From positions 1,426,001-1,490,000 of the forward strand of contig NW_027043819.1 of the NCBI RefSeq assembly GCF_037102585.1: 64,000 nucleotides of DNA, written 5' to 3'. Below the pieces are notes generated by a model. That model saw nothing but the letters and a program-made list of their open reading frames with translations. It made no database searches and was not told the DNA's origin. Source of the stretch: Saccharomycopsis crataegensis (Eukaryota; Ascomycota; Saccharomycetes; Ascoideales; Saccharomycopsidaceae). Position numbers and translations under genes: made by a program. Of this stretch, positions 1-11,110 are shown piece by piece. Every line of letters starts with the position of its first letter. Position 1 is the first letter of the stretch.

Positions 1-474
1 GATGAGAAACAGAAAAAAAGTTTAGTGGATATTCCAAAAATGCCACAGGAAAGGCCCCCAATGCCCCCAATCGTGAAAAAAAAAGGCAGCTTATATAATG
101 AAGAAGATGATGATAATAATTGTGAATCTGAAGAGAGGGATGAGGTTCCGGCTGGTTTATCTGGCGGTTTGAATTTTGCTGCAAAGGATGCTAATCTAAA
201 ACCAGAAAACATTGTAAATAGAACCCCGCCAATTATAGAAAGAAGCACTGATTCGAAAGTCGATGAAACCTTGGAGTTTATCAAGAAGGCCACAATTACA
301 AATAAGGGACAAGAATCAACAGATACTTCGGCCGAAGCAAAACTCGAGAAGTTGATCAACCTATATTATGAGACCAGCAATGTGACAGAAGCTGATCTCG
401 CTGAGGCTACAAAAAAATATCATCTTCGTAAAAGAGAAGAACAAAGGAAAAAGAAGAGTAGACAGCAGCTATGA
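1..474 (+). CDS. 3' end of an unidentified protein-coding gene
   Basis: The frame is open from the first base of the window and ends with TGA at 472-474, so this is the C-terminal 157 residues of a longer protein; the gene begins upstream. The visible part is highly charged: a proline-rich stretch with PPMPP, an acidic run (EEDDD), a middle segment with GLSGGLNFAAKD, and a Lys/Arg-rich, probably helical C-terminus (KYHLRKREEQRKKK). Composition suggests a disordered nuclear or RNA-associated tail, but that is inference only. I do not recognise the family. MPP6 follows 237 bases downstream on the same strand. Confidence 0.7.
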   Translation, partial: DEKQKKSLVDIPKMPQERPPMPPIVKKKGSLYNEEDDDNNCESEERDEVPAGLSGGLNFAAKDANLKPENIVNRTPPIIERSTDSKVDETLEFIKKATITNKGQESTDTSAEAKLEKLINLYYETSNVTEADLAEATKKYHLRKREEQRKKKSRQQL

Positions 475-711
475 TATGGTACTTAATTTTTTCAATATAT
501 ATCGACTATAGTCGATGAGCTGGGGTGCAGCACCCTGCGTAAGTCTATATCGCAAAGAGGAAAAAAAAATTGATAGGAAAGCAGAAAATTTTTATAGAGA
601 AGACCAAACAAGGACAAGCCCAAACAAATTTATTTTGATATTTGTAAAATATAACCAGAAAGGGAGGAATACGGAATAAAGTGAATTATAATAACTAAAC
701 GAGTAGAAAAA

Positions 712-1425
712 ATGTCAAGTCTCAAGAATCTCTCGTCAAGAGTGCTTAATATGAAGTTCATGAGGAAGGCGGTGGCTGAAGACTCAAAAAACAACCAAAC
801 CAAAGGCTCATCAACGGAAGTAAAACCAGAACAAACCCCTAGTAATTCAAAAACAGCCCCTGGTGGTAAAGGAGATCATTCACATTGGTCAATTTCTTCA
901 AATGCCGAAAGATTCAAGTCGAAGAAGCAGCAGCTAGCCAACAATGACGATTCGATAAAATCACAGTCGTACAGATCGGTAGGATACTCCCAAATGAAGG
1001 AGTTTTTTGAAGATTCAGAAGAAAGTGACGATGAACAAACTACTGTCACTGGAAGAAGAGTATTTGGGGCATCAAAAGACAGTGCTAATACAGAAAATGA
1101 TGATGATGCGGAGGGATTGATTACAGAAACGAGACTCGAAAAAGATACCAATAAGAGAAACAAGCGTGAGATTATTGATGATGTGGATGGATTTCTTGAT
1201 AACATAATGGCAAGTAACGATGGTGATGATGATGCCGCTACTGACAAGAGTGAACCTAATACTCAAAGAGAAGGATCGCTTATACCTTCGGTGGAAAGTT
1301 TTTTGAATGGAACAGACAAAGGTTCAAATAATTTGAAGAGAGAGTTCGATAGCGTCTCAAATAGTGGTGATAGCCAAAAAAAGAAGAAAAAATCAAAGAA
1401 ATCAAATAAACTGAAAAAGAATTGA
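712..1425 (+). CDS. MPP6: Mpp6-like nuclear RNA exosome cofactor
   Basis: Mpp6 is a small nuclear protein that docks on Rrp40/the exosome core and helps the Mtr4 helicase deliver pre-rRNA and cryptic transcripts to Rrp6. This 237-aa protein has the family landmarks: the N-terminal LSSRVLNMKFM (residues 7-17), a WSISSNAERFKSK block near residue 59, VGYSQMK near residue 90 and GRRVFG near residue 115, followed by an acidic low-complexity region and a Lys-rich nuclear-localisation-like C-terminus. S. cerevisiae Mpp6 is 186 aa; the extra length is in the acidic tail. The start ATG is the first in frame and directly precedes the conserved motif. It is convergent with MRPL50. Confidence 0.88.
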   Translation: MSSLKNLSSRVLNMKFMRKAVAEDSKNNQTKGSSTEVKPEQTPSNSKTAPGGKGDHSHWSISSNAERFKSKKQQLANNDDSIKSQSYRSVGYSQMKEFFEDSEESDDEQTTVTGRRVFGASKDSANTENDDDAEGLITETRLEKDTNKRNKREIIDDVDGFLDNIMASNDGDDDAATDKSEPNTQREGSLIPSVESFLNGTDKGSNNLKREFDSVSNSGDSQKKKKKSKKSNKLKKN

Positions 1426-1653
1426 AAGTATTACATTGAAGTCTTAGTTTTAATTTGTATAATAGACAGCATCATAACAGTTAGGGTTAGTTTACAAAAT
1501 ATACCATTGACCTACAATAGGTAACCGTAGAAACTCAAATGAGCAAATCGCAAGTTTAATAACCTTTATTATTATTCACAATAGCCTTTGCTAAATAAAT
1601 GTATATGTACATGCAATAGTTCTATCCTTTTTGCAGTGGAAAAGTCAAACAAA

Positions 1654-2406
1654 TCAGTTTCCAGGTCTTGTTGGAAGCTCCTTTCCTCTCTTTGTGAATG
1701 ATTCAGAGTCAATGAAAATGTTTTTCTTAACCGGCTCGTATTTGCCAATGTTGATAATGAGTTCATAACTACCCACAAAATCAAGAGTAGGTAACTCTTT
1801 CTTTCCGGCATCACTGAGATACTGGAATTTGATTTGACTTTCATTCAATACATAACCAGTCAAATTACTTAAGGTTTCAGAGAATTGAGTCTTTGTTATA
1901 GGTTTTTTCAAGAAACCGGTGCTGTCAGCATCGTAGTTATAAGTAAGAGTTCCTGGCAAGTCTTGATAAGCTTCAAGCTTATAATAAACATCACTTGCGG
2001 CATCAGCAGCAGGAGCAGCAGCTTCGTCCTCAATTTGTGGCTTTTCAAAGCTGAAACTCAACCCTAATGATTTGAAAACAGATTCTGAATCCGCTGGAGA
2101 TTTCGATTCTGTAGAAGCGCTTTCTAGTGGTGATTCCACTGGTTTCTTTATTATCTTTTTAACAATCGGGTCTTCTGGGTTGGCCTCTACCACTGGAATT
2201 CTTGGTGGTTGACCTTCTAATATATATGCCGCACCGTTATGTGGATGTAGCATGTTTATCATCTTACTTGGTAAAACTTTGACAATTTGACCTCTTCTAC
2301 CAATACCTTGGAAATCTTTGAGTAATTGAACTTCAATTTTCTGCTTCACCTTGTAGGCGGCAGAGGTTTGGGAAAATGCTCTCTTTTGCAAACAAGTTCT
2401 AAGCAT
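1654..2406 (-). CDS. MRPL50: mitochondrial large-subunit ribosomal protein bL9m
   Basis: The 250-aa product begins with a basic, hydroxylated mitochondrial presequence (MLRTCLQKRAFSQ), then a ribosomal L9 N-terminal domain: IEVQLLKDFQGIGRRGQIVKV at about residues 24-44, the GxRG turn typical of bL9. The rest (Pro/Ser/Ala-rich linker, then a C-terminal domain) is poorly conserved, as in yeast Mrpl50. It is a structural component of the mitoribosomal large subunit in the matrix. The start at 2406 is the only one that leaves the presequence intact. A CACGTG element lies 135 bases upstream, shared with the other mitochondrial genes of the window. Confidence 0.85.
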   Translation of the reverse strand: MLRTCLQKRAFSQTSAAYKVKQKIEVQLLKDFQGIGRRGQIVKVLPSKMINMLHPHNGAAYILEGQPPRIPVVEANPEDPIVKKIIKKPVESPLESASTESKSPADSESVFKSLGLSFSFEKPQIEDEAAAPAADAASDVYYKLEAYQDLPGTLTYNYDADSTGFLKKPITKTQFSETLSNLTGYVLNESQIKFQYLSDAGKKELPTLDFVGSYELIINIGKYEPVKKNIFIDSESFTKRGKELPTRPGN

Positions 2407-2895
2407 TATTAATATATAGTAATATTGGCACCAATATATTTATAATATACAGTGATCGGTCTAAATAAGTGATTGGGATTTGCGTAGTAACATTTTGTCC
2501 ATTTGAGCTGAATTTTTTTTTTCAACTTCCCCGGTTATAACACGTGACTATACCCTCGAATTACTCCACAGAGGGCCGAAGATCAACCAATAACCAAACT
2601 AATGGTGGCATCATATTTGATTGTTGTTCTTCGATGTGGTTACATTTCTTTGTCGCTAATATAAGAAGGTTTCTTGAGCGTTTTTTCATTAAGGATGTAT
2701 CAAGAAATTGTTGTTGTTGTTATTGTTATTGTAAGCTCATAACTGTGCATTGATTGGAAAAGTGCCAGGAGGTTTTTGTGGCAAATATCAGAAGTTGAAT
2801 AAATACCGTTTTATTTTTTTCCTTTTGTTTAATTCTTTGAAAATTTTTCTTAATTTGTAAACTATTGATATCAAAAAGAAGAAGCGAAGGCAGTA
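2407..2895. promoter_or_regulatory. divergent MRPL50/FKS promoter with a CACGTG site
   Basis: This 489-base gap separates two divergently transcribed genes. It holds a CACGTG at 2541-2546 that reads GTCACGTG on the minus strand, the consensus of the Cbf1 bHLH factor. It also has T-rich tracts and a TTG/TTA low-complexity patch around 2709-2732. A short open frame at 2544-2753 lacks an ATG start and coding character. Confidence 0.5.
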
Positions 2896-5800
2896 ATGGG
2901 CCAAAGTCCTGAGCATCAAACCACCGACGAGACCCGGTATCCAGGGTTTTCGCAAGGTCAATCTGATAGCGGCTCATCTCATTACACTGATTCACCAGAA
3001 TTTCAAATTCCTGATTGTATGAATTCGTCTCTACTTCCTTTTATATTGAATCTAAAACATTTTATCCTAACACCAGCCTTATCACTTTATAGCGACTATT
3101 GATAATAACCGGGAGAAAACCAATCATTTTGCCGGGTCGGCGTTAACTGAGAGAACTACGCAACTTTTCAGCGGCTTCAAGACTCCCAAAATTAATTCCA
3201 GTAAATGGTGGAATCAGCAAGATGATAATGAAGTCGACAAAGATGAAGCGCTTATTGAAGAAGGGGTTTATCACACGTTTAATGACTATTATGATCCGTA
3301 TCCAAACTGGAGTTATGAAGATGATAGCTTACCAATCGCACGAAAAGAGATCGGATTAATATTTATGAGGTTGACAGAAGTGTTCGAGTTTCAAATGGAT
3401 AATGCCAAAAATATGTTTGATTATTTGTTGAGATTATTGGATTCTAGGGCTTCTAGAATGAAACCGTTGGTGGCTCTCAAGTCCTTGCATGCAGATTATA
3501 TTGGTGGTGAGAACTCCAACTTCAAAAAATGGTATTTCGCAGCCCAATTAGACATCGATGATCTCTTTGGTTATATTGAAAATAGTGAGCTGTTGAAATC
3601 TTACTCATTCGAGGAAGCTGAAAGAACTTGGAAATCGAAGATGCATGATTTGTCTCCAACAGACTGTATCATACAATTGTCTCTCTATCTATTATGCTGG
3701 GGTGAAGCTGGTAATGTCAGATTCATGCCGGAATGTTTATGTTTCATTTTCAAATGTTGCAATGACTATTATTATTCTTTGGACTCATCACGTCCACCAG
3801 TACCACCACCAAGTAGCTTTCTTGAACATGTTATAATTCCATTGTATAACTACTATAGGGACCAGAACTACGAAGTCGTGGAAGGAAAATATGTCAAGAG
3901 AAGTAAAGATCATGCTAGTATTATAGGCTATGATGATATTAATCAATTCTTTTGGTATCGAAAAGGCTTACTCAAATTGCCCTTGAAGAACGAAAAAACG
4001 AAATTCATGGAACAATCAAAAAGTGAAAGATATTTACGCTTTTGTGATATTAATTGGAGCAAGGCTTTTTATAAAACTTATAGAGAGACAAGAACATGGA
4101 ACCATCTCATTGTGAATTTTAATAGAATTTGGATTATTCATTGTTGCATGTTTTGGTATTACATTTCTTTCAACTCTCCTACATTGTATACCAAAAATTA
4201 TCAGATACAGTTAGACACCCAACCGTCTGTTCATACTACGTTGTCGACAATGGCTATTTCTGGTTCCATTGCATGTCTAATAAATATTGTTGCAACCATA
4301 CATGAATTTACATTTGTTCCAAGAAGATGGTCGGGGGCAGAACCACTTACAAGACGATTCTTGCTATTATCACTAATCTTTATAGTGAATACTGTACCTT
4401 CGATTTATGTATTTGGATTCTTGCAGCTGAATAGGAAATCAAACAGTGGCACTATCATCTCCAGCTTTCAATTCATTGTATCCATTATCACTGTTTGTTA
4501 CTTTTCCTTTACACCTCTTGGAAAACTATTTCGTTCTTATTGGAAAGACGATAATAAACACACTCCCACGAAAGTGTTCACCGACTCTGTTCATAATTTA
4601 CAAGGTAGAGACCGCATTTCTTCTTATGGACTATGGGCTGCTATCTTTGTGGCGAAATTTTTGGAATCGTATTTCTTCTTGGTTCGTTCAATGCGTGATC
4701 CTATCAGAGAACTTAGTAACTTAAAAATTACTCATTGTTCCGGGGATCTAGTATTAGGAAGTTTTATTTGTCAACATCAACCCAAAATACTTCTTTTAGT
4801 TATGTTCGTAACTGATTTGTTATTATTTTTCCTTGATACCTATTTATGGTATATTATTTGGACCACTGTATTTTCAGTTTGCAGGTCTTTTTATATGGGT
4901 GTTTCAATTTTGACACCTTGGAAAAACATTTTTTCAAGATTACCTAAAAGAATCTTTTCCAAAATTATTTGCTCTTACGATAAAGCTCTAAACCCAAAGT
5001 TTTCAGTTTCTCAGATATGGAACTCCATAATTATTGCAATGTATCGTGAACATTTATTATCGTTGGAGCATGTGGAAAAATTGATTTACCAGGAGGTGAT
5101 GAAACTGGGAGTAAATGATGTTAATTCTTTCATAGAACCAACTTTCTTCGTTTCTCAGGAAGATAGATTTGTCAAATTTTCTGTTTCCGAGGGTCTTGCC
5201 GAAGCACAAAGACGTATCACATTTTTTGCCCAATCTTTATCTACATTTATGCCTGAACCATGCTCCATAAGTGAAATGCCAACATTTTCTGTATTGATTC
5301 CACATTATAGTGAAAACATTCTTTTGACTTTGAAAGAAATTATTAGAGAAGAAGATGAGTATGCCCATATTACATTACTAGAATATTTGAAACAGCTTCA
5401 TCCCATGGAATGGGATTGTTTTGTTCAAGATACGAAAATATTAGTAGATGAGACTGAAATTTCACGCCCACTGGATAACATAGATGGCCAAAGAGAGCAT
5501 TATAATAACTTACCATATTATTGTGTTGGCTTTAAATCAGCAACTCCGGAATATATTTTACGGACCAGGATTTGGGCTTCGCTAAGATCACAAACGTTAT
5601 ATAGAACAATTTCTGGGTTTATGAATTATTCAAGAGCCATAAAGTTATTATACGATGTTGAGAACCCAAATTTGAGTGACTTTGATGATTCTGAAGTAAA
5701 GAAATATGAAGCGGCTGCCATAATGGCTCTCAGAAAGTTTAGAATTGTTGTATCAATGCAGAGATTAGTTGAATTTAGTGCAGTCGAAGAAGAAAATAAA

Positions 5801-8260
5801 GACTTTTTACTTCGCGCTTATCCAGAGTTGCAAATTTCTTATCTAGACAAAGAAATTGATCCAGATACTGGAATAATTGTTTATTATACATCGTTAATGG
5901 ATGGAAGTTGTGAAATTGATGAAACTGGAAACAGAATACCTAAATATCGAATTAAACTACCAGGAAATCCAATTTTGGGAGATGGTAAGAGCGATAATCA
6001 GAATAACTCATTAATTTTCTGCAGAGGTGAATATATTCAGTTGATTGATGCCAACCAGGATAATTACTTAGAAGAGTGCTTGAAAATCAGAAATGTCTTA
6101 GCAGAGTTTGAAGAAAAAGTTCATCCAATTGAATATTCTATTGGCAGCTCACCTTATGAACATCCATATAATAGTCCAATTGCAATAATTGGTACGCGGG
6201 AATACATTTTTTCTGAGAATATTGGTATCTTGGGAGATGTGGCTGCTGGAAAAGAGCAAACTTTTGGTACCCTTTTTGCAAGAACTTTAGCTCAGATTGG
6301 AGGAAAGCTCCACTACGGTCATCCTGATTTTCTTAATAATATATTCATGACAACTAGAGGTGGTGTCTCCAAAGCCCAGAAAGGTCTTCATCTAAATGAA
6401 GATATTTATGCAGGTATGACCACTATTCTTAGAGGCGGAAGAATTAAACATTGTGAATATATACAGTGTGGTAAAGGTAGAGAGCTAGGATTTGGCTCAA
6501 TCTTGAACTTTACCACTAAAATTGGCGCTGGTATGGGGGAACAAATGCTTTCTAGAGAGTACTTCTATTTGGGCACACAATTACCATTAGATAGGTTCCT
6601 ATCGTTTTATTATGGTCATCCTGGATTTCATTTGAACAATGTGTTTATAATTTTGTCGGTGAAGTTGTTGTTATTAGTAACTGTCAACCTTTCATCATTA
6701 TTTGCAAACAGTGTTATATGTGAGTATAATAGATACAAACCTCACACAGACCCTCGAAAGCCTGCGGGATGCTATAATATTGAACCAATTAATAACTGGT
6801 TGAAAACATGTGTTCTATCTATATTCGTTGTTTTTGGTATTTCATTTGTCCCTTTATGCGTTCAGGAACTTATGGAACGAGGTATTTGGAAAGCTTTATC
6901 CAGATTGAGCAAGCACTTTGCATCATTATCCCCACTCTTTGAAGTTTTTGTGTGTAAAATCTATGCACAATCTTTGATCAATGATTTGGCCGTTGGTGGG
7001 GCTAAGTATATTTCTACTGGTAGAGGATTTGCCACGATCAGGGTTCCATTCTCTGTAATTTATTCCAGATTTGCTTCGGAAAGTCTTTATTTTGGTGCCT
7101 TATCAAGCTTATTGATTGTTTATTGTACCGGTGTGACATTCAACATCTCAACATTCTGGTTTTGGATAACTGTTAATGGTCTTTGCTTGTCGCCTTTCGT
7201 ATTTAACCCGAATCAATTTTATTGGAATGATTTTTTTCTAGATTACAAGAATTATCTAAAGTGGCTCTCATCAGGAAACAGCCAAGGAAAGAAAGATTCA
7301 TGGATTAAATTTACTAGAGAGCTAAGATCTCAGATTACTGGATCAAAAAAGAAATCTTATTCAAAACCAGGTGACAAGCTTTCTTTGAGTTTTAGGAAGC
7401 CTTCTATGATGAACATTTTCCTCGATCAAATTTGTGCTAAACTTGTCTACACAATGTTTGTACTCACTGCATTTTTGTTTGCTAGCTCTCACAAAAGGTC
7501 TAGAAATCCTACACCATCAGCTGCAATTGCGAGAATTATAATAGCCACGTTTGCGCCAATATTTATTAATATGGTGATTGCACTTTCTGGGTTTACCTTC
7601 TCACTCTTGTTTGGGCCTATATTTGGATGCTGCTGCACAAAGTTCCCATCAAGTATGGCGTTTGTCACGCATAGTTTGGGATTCATTAATCATATTATAT
7701 TTTTTGAAATCTTTTGGTTTCTTGAGGAGTGGAACTTTACAGTCACCATATTGGGTTATGCAGTTTGCATTATGCTACAAGATTTATTTTTCAAAATGAT
7801 TACTTTATTGTTTATCACCCGAGAACTTCAAAATAATGCAGCCAACAGGGCGTGGTGGTCTGGTACCTGGCTAACATCTGGGTTAGGGTTTAGTACTATG
7901 ACCCAGCCTATTAGAGAATATTTATGCAAGACTATGGAGTTGAGTTTATTTGTCAATGATTTTGTGTTGGGTCATATTTTATTATTTGTGCAGTTTCCAA
8001 TCTTGTTGATTCCTGGGATAAACCAATGGCATTCGTTGATGTTATTTTGGTTGAAACCAAGCAAGCAGATCCGCCCGCAGATCCTTACTACCAAGCAGAG
8101 AAGAAGTCAAGGAATGGTGGTGATGGTGTTCCTTTTTGTCTTTTTGTTAATTATGAATTTTTTCGTTTTACTATTGCTTGTACCGTTTATCGTCAATGAG
8201 GTTTTTGAGATTGATTTGTATTCTATGATACCAGAAAATATAATTCTATTAATGGATTGA
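2896..8260 (+). CDS. FKS-family 1,3-beta-glucan synthase, two exons, Fks3/GSL-like
   Basis: This is a plasma-membrane GT48 enzyme that polymerises UDP-glucose into 1,3-beta-glucan for cell or spore wall. Exon 1 is 2896-3016 and exon 2 is 3093-8260; the 76-nt intron has donor GTATGA, a CCTAAC branch and TAG acceptor, and joining restores one frame of 1762 aa. Family landmarks include WCYLLCWGEA-like LLCWGEAGNVRF, RGGVSKAQKG, ILRGGRIKHCEY, GKGRELGFG, and ISTGRGFAT, with membrane segments before and after the cytosolic catalytic core. The length is near S. cerevisiae Fks3 (1785) and shorter than Fks1 (1876). The two regions called hot spots in Fks1 are divergent here: FLVRSMRDP at about 569-577 and NWLKTCVL at 1275-1282. 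These differences suggest a secondary paralog rather than the main vegetative synthase. Confidence 0.88.
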
Positions 8261-8318
8261 ACAATAAATTCTCTTTTGACCAAAATAAATGAAATGGACC
8301 TTCTTTTTGTAAGATTTC

Positions 8319-9113
8319 TTATTTTTTCTTTGGTTTATCGAGGGGGGCAAATCCTCCATTTATTATCGCCTCCCTTGAAGTGGAATTGATGTGTTTGAAT
8401 CTATCTGGACCGATATGAACTCCTCCAAACCATCGAACATCAACCACAAGACAATTCCAAACGTCCATCAATGTCATGAGATGTAACATTCTTCCTCCTG
8501 CTGCGGTTTCACCATCATCGTCAGAGTCTTGAATGATAGTTCCATCCTGATTTTTAATTCTCCAAGCACACATAGAATGGCGAGACCTGGCGATTTTTCT
8601 ATTCGATCTAAGTTGGGCCAAATATTCATTTACTTGGTCATCACTGTGCACGGTACAGGCAAATCCGATAAACGTTGAACCTCTATCAGTCACTGGAACG
8701 GATTGGGCCCACACACTAGAGATCTCGTCATCATAATCATCAAGATCGGGCGTTTCTTCATTCTCAACTTCCATTTCTGGTGATTGTTCTTCGAACATTG
8801 TCAATTTTTCATCTAAGAAGGTAAAGAGATCAAAAAGACATACTAGACCCTCGACAAATATTTCATCAAGCGTTGATTGCACAAGTGTTTCTAAGGGTTT
8901 CTCATTGTTGCGATCGACTTTTCTGGTAGATTTCACGAGTAAGATATTGGGAGCGGATGATTCAGGATAAGAATCGCTGAATGATAATCGTATTTTACAC
9001 CATGGATGGGAAGGAATGATGAGTTCCATGATTGCCAGGGTGAGTCTGGTGAGGCAATCGGGGTAGATTGCTTCGATTGCTTCTAGTTCATCGAGGAAGT
9101 CTGGGGAGGACAT
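8319..9113 (-). CDS. YIH1: Yih1/IMPACT-family Gcn1-binding regulator
   Basis: Yih1 competes with Gcn2 for Gcn1 and so restrains the amino-acid starvation response; in yeast it also binds actin. The 264-aa product has an N-terminal RWD domain (DELEAIEAIYPD, residues 8-19) and a C-terminal IMPACT/UPF0029 domain with QDSDDDGETAAGGRMLHL, VRWFGGVHIGPDRFKHI and a final helix. The open frame extends to 9296, but the ATG at 9113 (MSSPDFLDELEAIEAI) matches the family start, whereas the 61-residue extension is low-complexity. The gene is convergent with the FKS gene with only 58 bases between stops, and divergent from the TPR gene. Confidence 0.93.
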   Translation of the reverse strand: MSSPDFLDELEAIEAIYPDCLTRLTLAIMELIIPSHPWCKIRLSFSDSYPESSAPNILLVKSTRKVDRNNEKPLETLVQSTLDEIFVEGLVCLFDLFTFLDEKLTMFEEQSPEMEVENEETPDLDDYDDEISSVWAQSVPVTDRGSTFIGFACTVHSDDQVNEYLAQLRSNRKIARSRHSMCAWRIKNQDGTIIQDSDDDGETAAGGRMLHLMTLMDVWNCLVVDVRWFGGVHIGPDRFKHINSTSREAIINGGFAPLDKPKKK

Positions 9114-9353
9114 GGCGGGGGGTTGCCTGGATGGGATTTTAAAATAGATATTATGTCTATATGGGAGACGAAAAGTGTTTGATCGGTGATAAGATCGATG
9201 ATGATGGGTGATTTTTTTCAGTAATTTTTTTTGCAGGTGAAAATTGAAGGAATCAAAAAAACAGAGAGGAAAAAAAAAACACAATAGAGGAATCAAAAAA
9301 CATCAAATGAATAAATAGGGATTTTGGAATTGATCATTTGGGTTGTGACGGAA

Positions 9354-9354
<1 letters not shown>

Positions 9355-9416
<62 letters not shown>
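9355..9416. repeat. (GACA)n microsatellite in the YIH1/TPR-gene promoter
   Basis: About 15.5 perfect GACA units, followed to about 9460 by degenerate GAAA/TAAA units. It sits in the middle of the 585-base divergent intergenic region 9114-9698; nothing else recognisable is in that region. The 74- and 90-aa minus-strand open frames across it are repeat artefacts with Cys-Leu-Ser-Val periodicity. Confidence 0.95.
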
Positions 9417-9698
9417 AAGAAAGAAAGAAATAAAGAAATAAAGACAGAAATAAAGTGAAGGATAAAGAGATACGGAGATAGATACGGAAGCGAAAAACCA
9501 AAGGAAGCCCATCTCAAAATATAAAAACAAAACTAGAAGGGCAAAAAGAGGCAAATGAAATATAATATATAACAAAACTCAAAGTTGAAAACTCATCTCA
9601 AGCATAACAGCAAAATATAAAGCAAAGATCAAAGACAAAGATCAGTAGAAGACAAAAGTTAAAAACTGTGGTAAGATAATAACTAAATATTGTCCATC

Positions 9699-10802
9699 AT
9701 GTCAGAAAAACTCAAGGAGAAAGGTAATGAAGCATTCAAGAAACAGGAGTTCAAAAAAGCCGCGAAATTGTATAGAGACTCTATCAAATTAGACCCACTG
9801 AACCCAGTATTATATTCTAATCGGTCCATGTGTTTTGCCAAGCTTGATGATTGGACCAGAGTACTAGAGGATTGTAAAAAAGGGATTTCCTTGGCTACTG
9901 ATGCCAATGATGAGGATGCCATTAAGAAAACTTTGGTGAAGTTGTACTATCGAAAAGGATTGGCAGTGGTGAATACCGGAGGAGATTTACGAGACGCGGT
10001 CCAGGCGTGGAATGAAGGATTGAAGTTGGATGGTGGTAATATTCTTATAAAAAAAGAATTGGCAATATACACAAAGAATGAGGATTCTAGCTTGAAGAAG
10101 CAAAAGAAGAAGAAAAAGGAATCTGCTAATAAGCAACAAGTAGAGGATTCTGGTTTGAAAACCATTGAGATCATTGAAGTGGAACAATTACCTAAGGAAT
10201 TACAAGGATTGATTGACGGGAAATCAAACAAGGAGGATAACAGTAGCCAATCGCTGGGTGATGATACAGTTCGTGAGGACTTTCAAATTACAGAAGGGAA
10301 CTTGCAAATAGTAGATGGTGGTATTTTGAATGATGGCCAATCTTCCAGCAAGAAAATACAAAAAATAGAAGATAATGGGAAGAAAATACAGATAATAGAT
10401 GATGATGCTAAAATGGTGAATTCCCAGACACCACTAGTCATGACTCAGAAAGATATGAAACTACCAGATACCCCAACCCACTACTACTTGACCACCCTAA
10501 TGAAGAACCGGGCCAATGCCACTGCAGTGTACGAGTATCTCATCAATGGTATCACTTGCGAACAATATACTTCGATATTTGAGATTGCTGGGATCGACAA
10601 CGAGTTTTTCGATTTTTTCCTCATTGCGGCAACTTATTGTCTTGTGAATCATAAATGTGACGCCACAAGAGTTGGTAACTTGGTAATGTGTTTGAGTAAT
10701 TTGAGAAGATTTGATCTTTGCAAGATGTTTTGTGATGATAAGAATTTGAAGAAATTGTCGGAGCTTTTGCATGCCCAGGGGCTTGATAAACAACTTCTTT
10801 GA
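9699..10802 (+). CDS. TAH1: Tah1/RPAP3-like R2TP subunit with RPAP3 C-terminal domain
   Basis: R2TP (Rvb1-Rvb2-Tah1-Pih1) assembles snoRNPs, PIKKs and RNA polymerase II with Hsp90. The 367-aa product has an N-terminal TPR domain (about 3-115) with carboxylate-clamp-like residues in KEKGNEAFKK, YSNRSMCFAKL and YYRKGLA, which would hold the Hsp90 C-terminus. A Lys-rich linker leads to TIEIIEVEQLPKEL (about 154-167), resembling the Pih1-binding tail of yeast Tah1 (VVEVDELPEG). The last ~110 residues, from LPDTPTHYYLTTLM to the end, look like the RPAP3 C-terminal helical domain (LSNLRRFDLCKMF), which binds Rvb proteins in animals. S. cerevisiae Tah1 is only 111 aa and lacks it. The start is the ATG at 9699; in-frame codons before it lack ATG. 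Confidence 0.8.
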   Translation: MSEKLKEKGNEAFKKQEFKKAAKLYRDSIKLDPLNPVLYSNRSMCFAKLDDWTRVLEDCKKGISLATDANDEDAIKKTLVKLYYRKGLAVVNTGGDLRDAVQAWNEGLKLDGGNILIKKELAIYTKNEDSSLKKQKKKKKESANKQQVEDSGLKTIEIIEVEQLPKELQGLIDGKSNKEDNSSQSLGDDTVREDFQITEGNLQIVDGGILNDGQSSSKKIQKIEDNGKKIQIIDDDAKMVNSQTPLVMTQKDMKLPDTPTHYYLTTLMKNRANATAVYEYLINGITCEQYTSIFEIAGIDNEFFDFFLIAATYCLVNHKCDATRVGNLVMCLSNLRRFDLCKMFCDDKNLKKLSELLHAQGLDKQLL

Positions 10803-11108
10803 ACAAATGATGACAGTTGGCACGGATGGTAATACTAGGTTGAAATCCTGTTTGACATGTGATTTTTTTAAAGATCGATTGAAGTTTCAGGATCACAACC
10901 ATACATAGGTAGTATTGAAAATCACAGGTTAGTAAAAGAATAATGGAAAGTCTTGTTACAATTTGGTGGGTCGATCATTTCCTATTTAATGCTTCTTGAG
11001 ACCAGGCACGATTAGCACAACAATAATTTATAAAACCTTAACTTTACGATAACTTTACGATTACTTTAATCATTCATTAAAGGATCCTAATTATAATATA
11101 CACTGAAT

Positions 11109-11110
<2 letters not shown>

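Noticed and set aside
876-1266. Minus-strand frames of 123 and 64 aa across MPP6
   Set aside because: They are antisense to a gene with conserved motifs and have biased Ser/Leu or Ile composition that mirrors the sense codons.
1481-1490. TTAGGGTTAG as an interstitial telomere repeat
   Set aside because: A single unit and a half, also at 41776-41785 and similar in FKS coding sequence; a Tbf1-type site or chance explains it better.
2544-2753. 69-aa frame in the MRPL50/FKS promoter
   Set aside because: No ATG start, Cys runs derive from a TTG/TTA repeat, and it overlaps the promoter.
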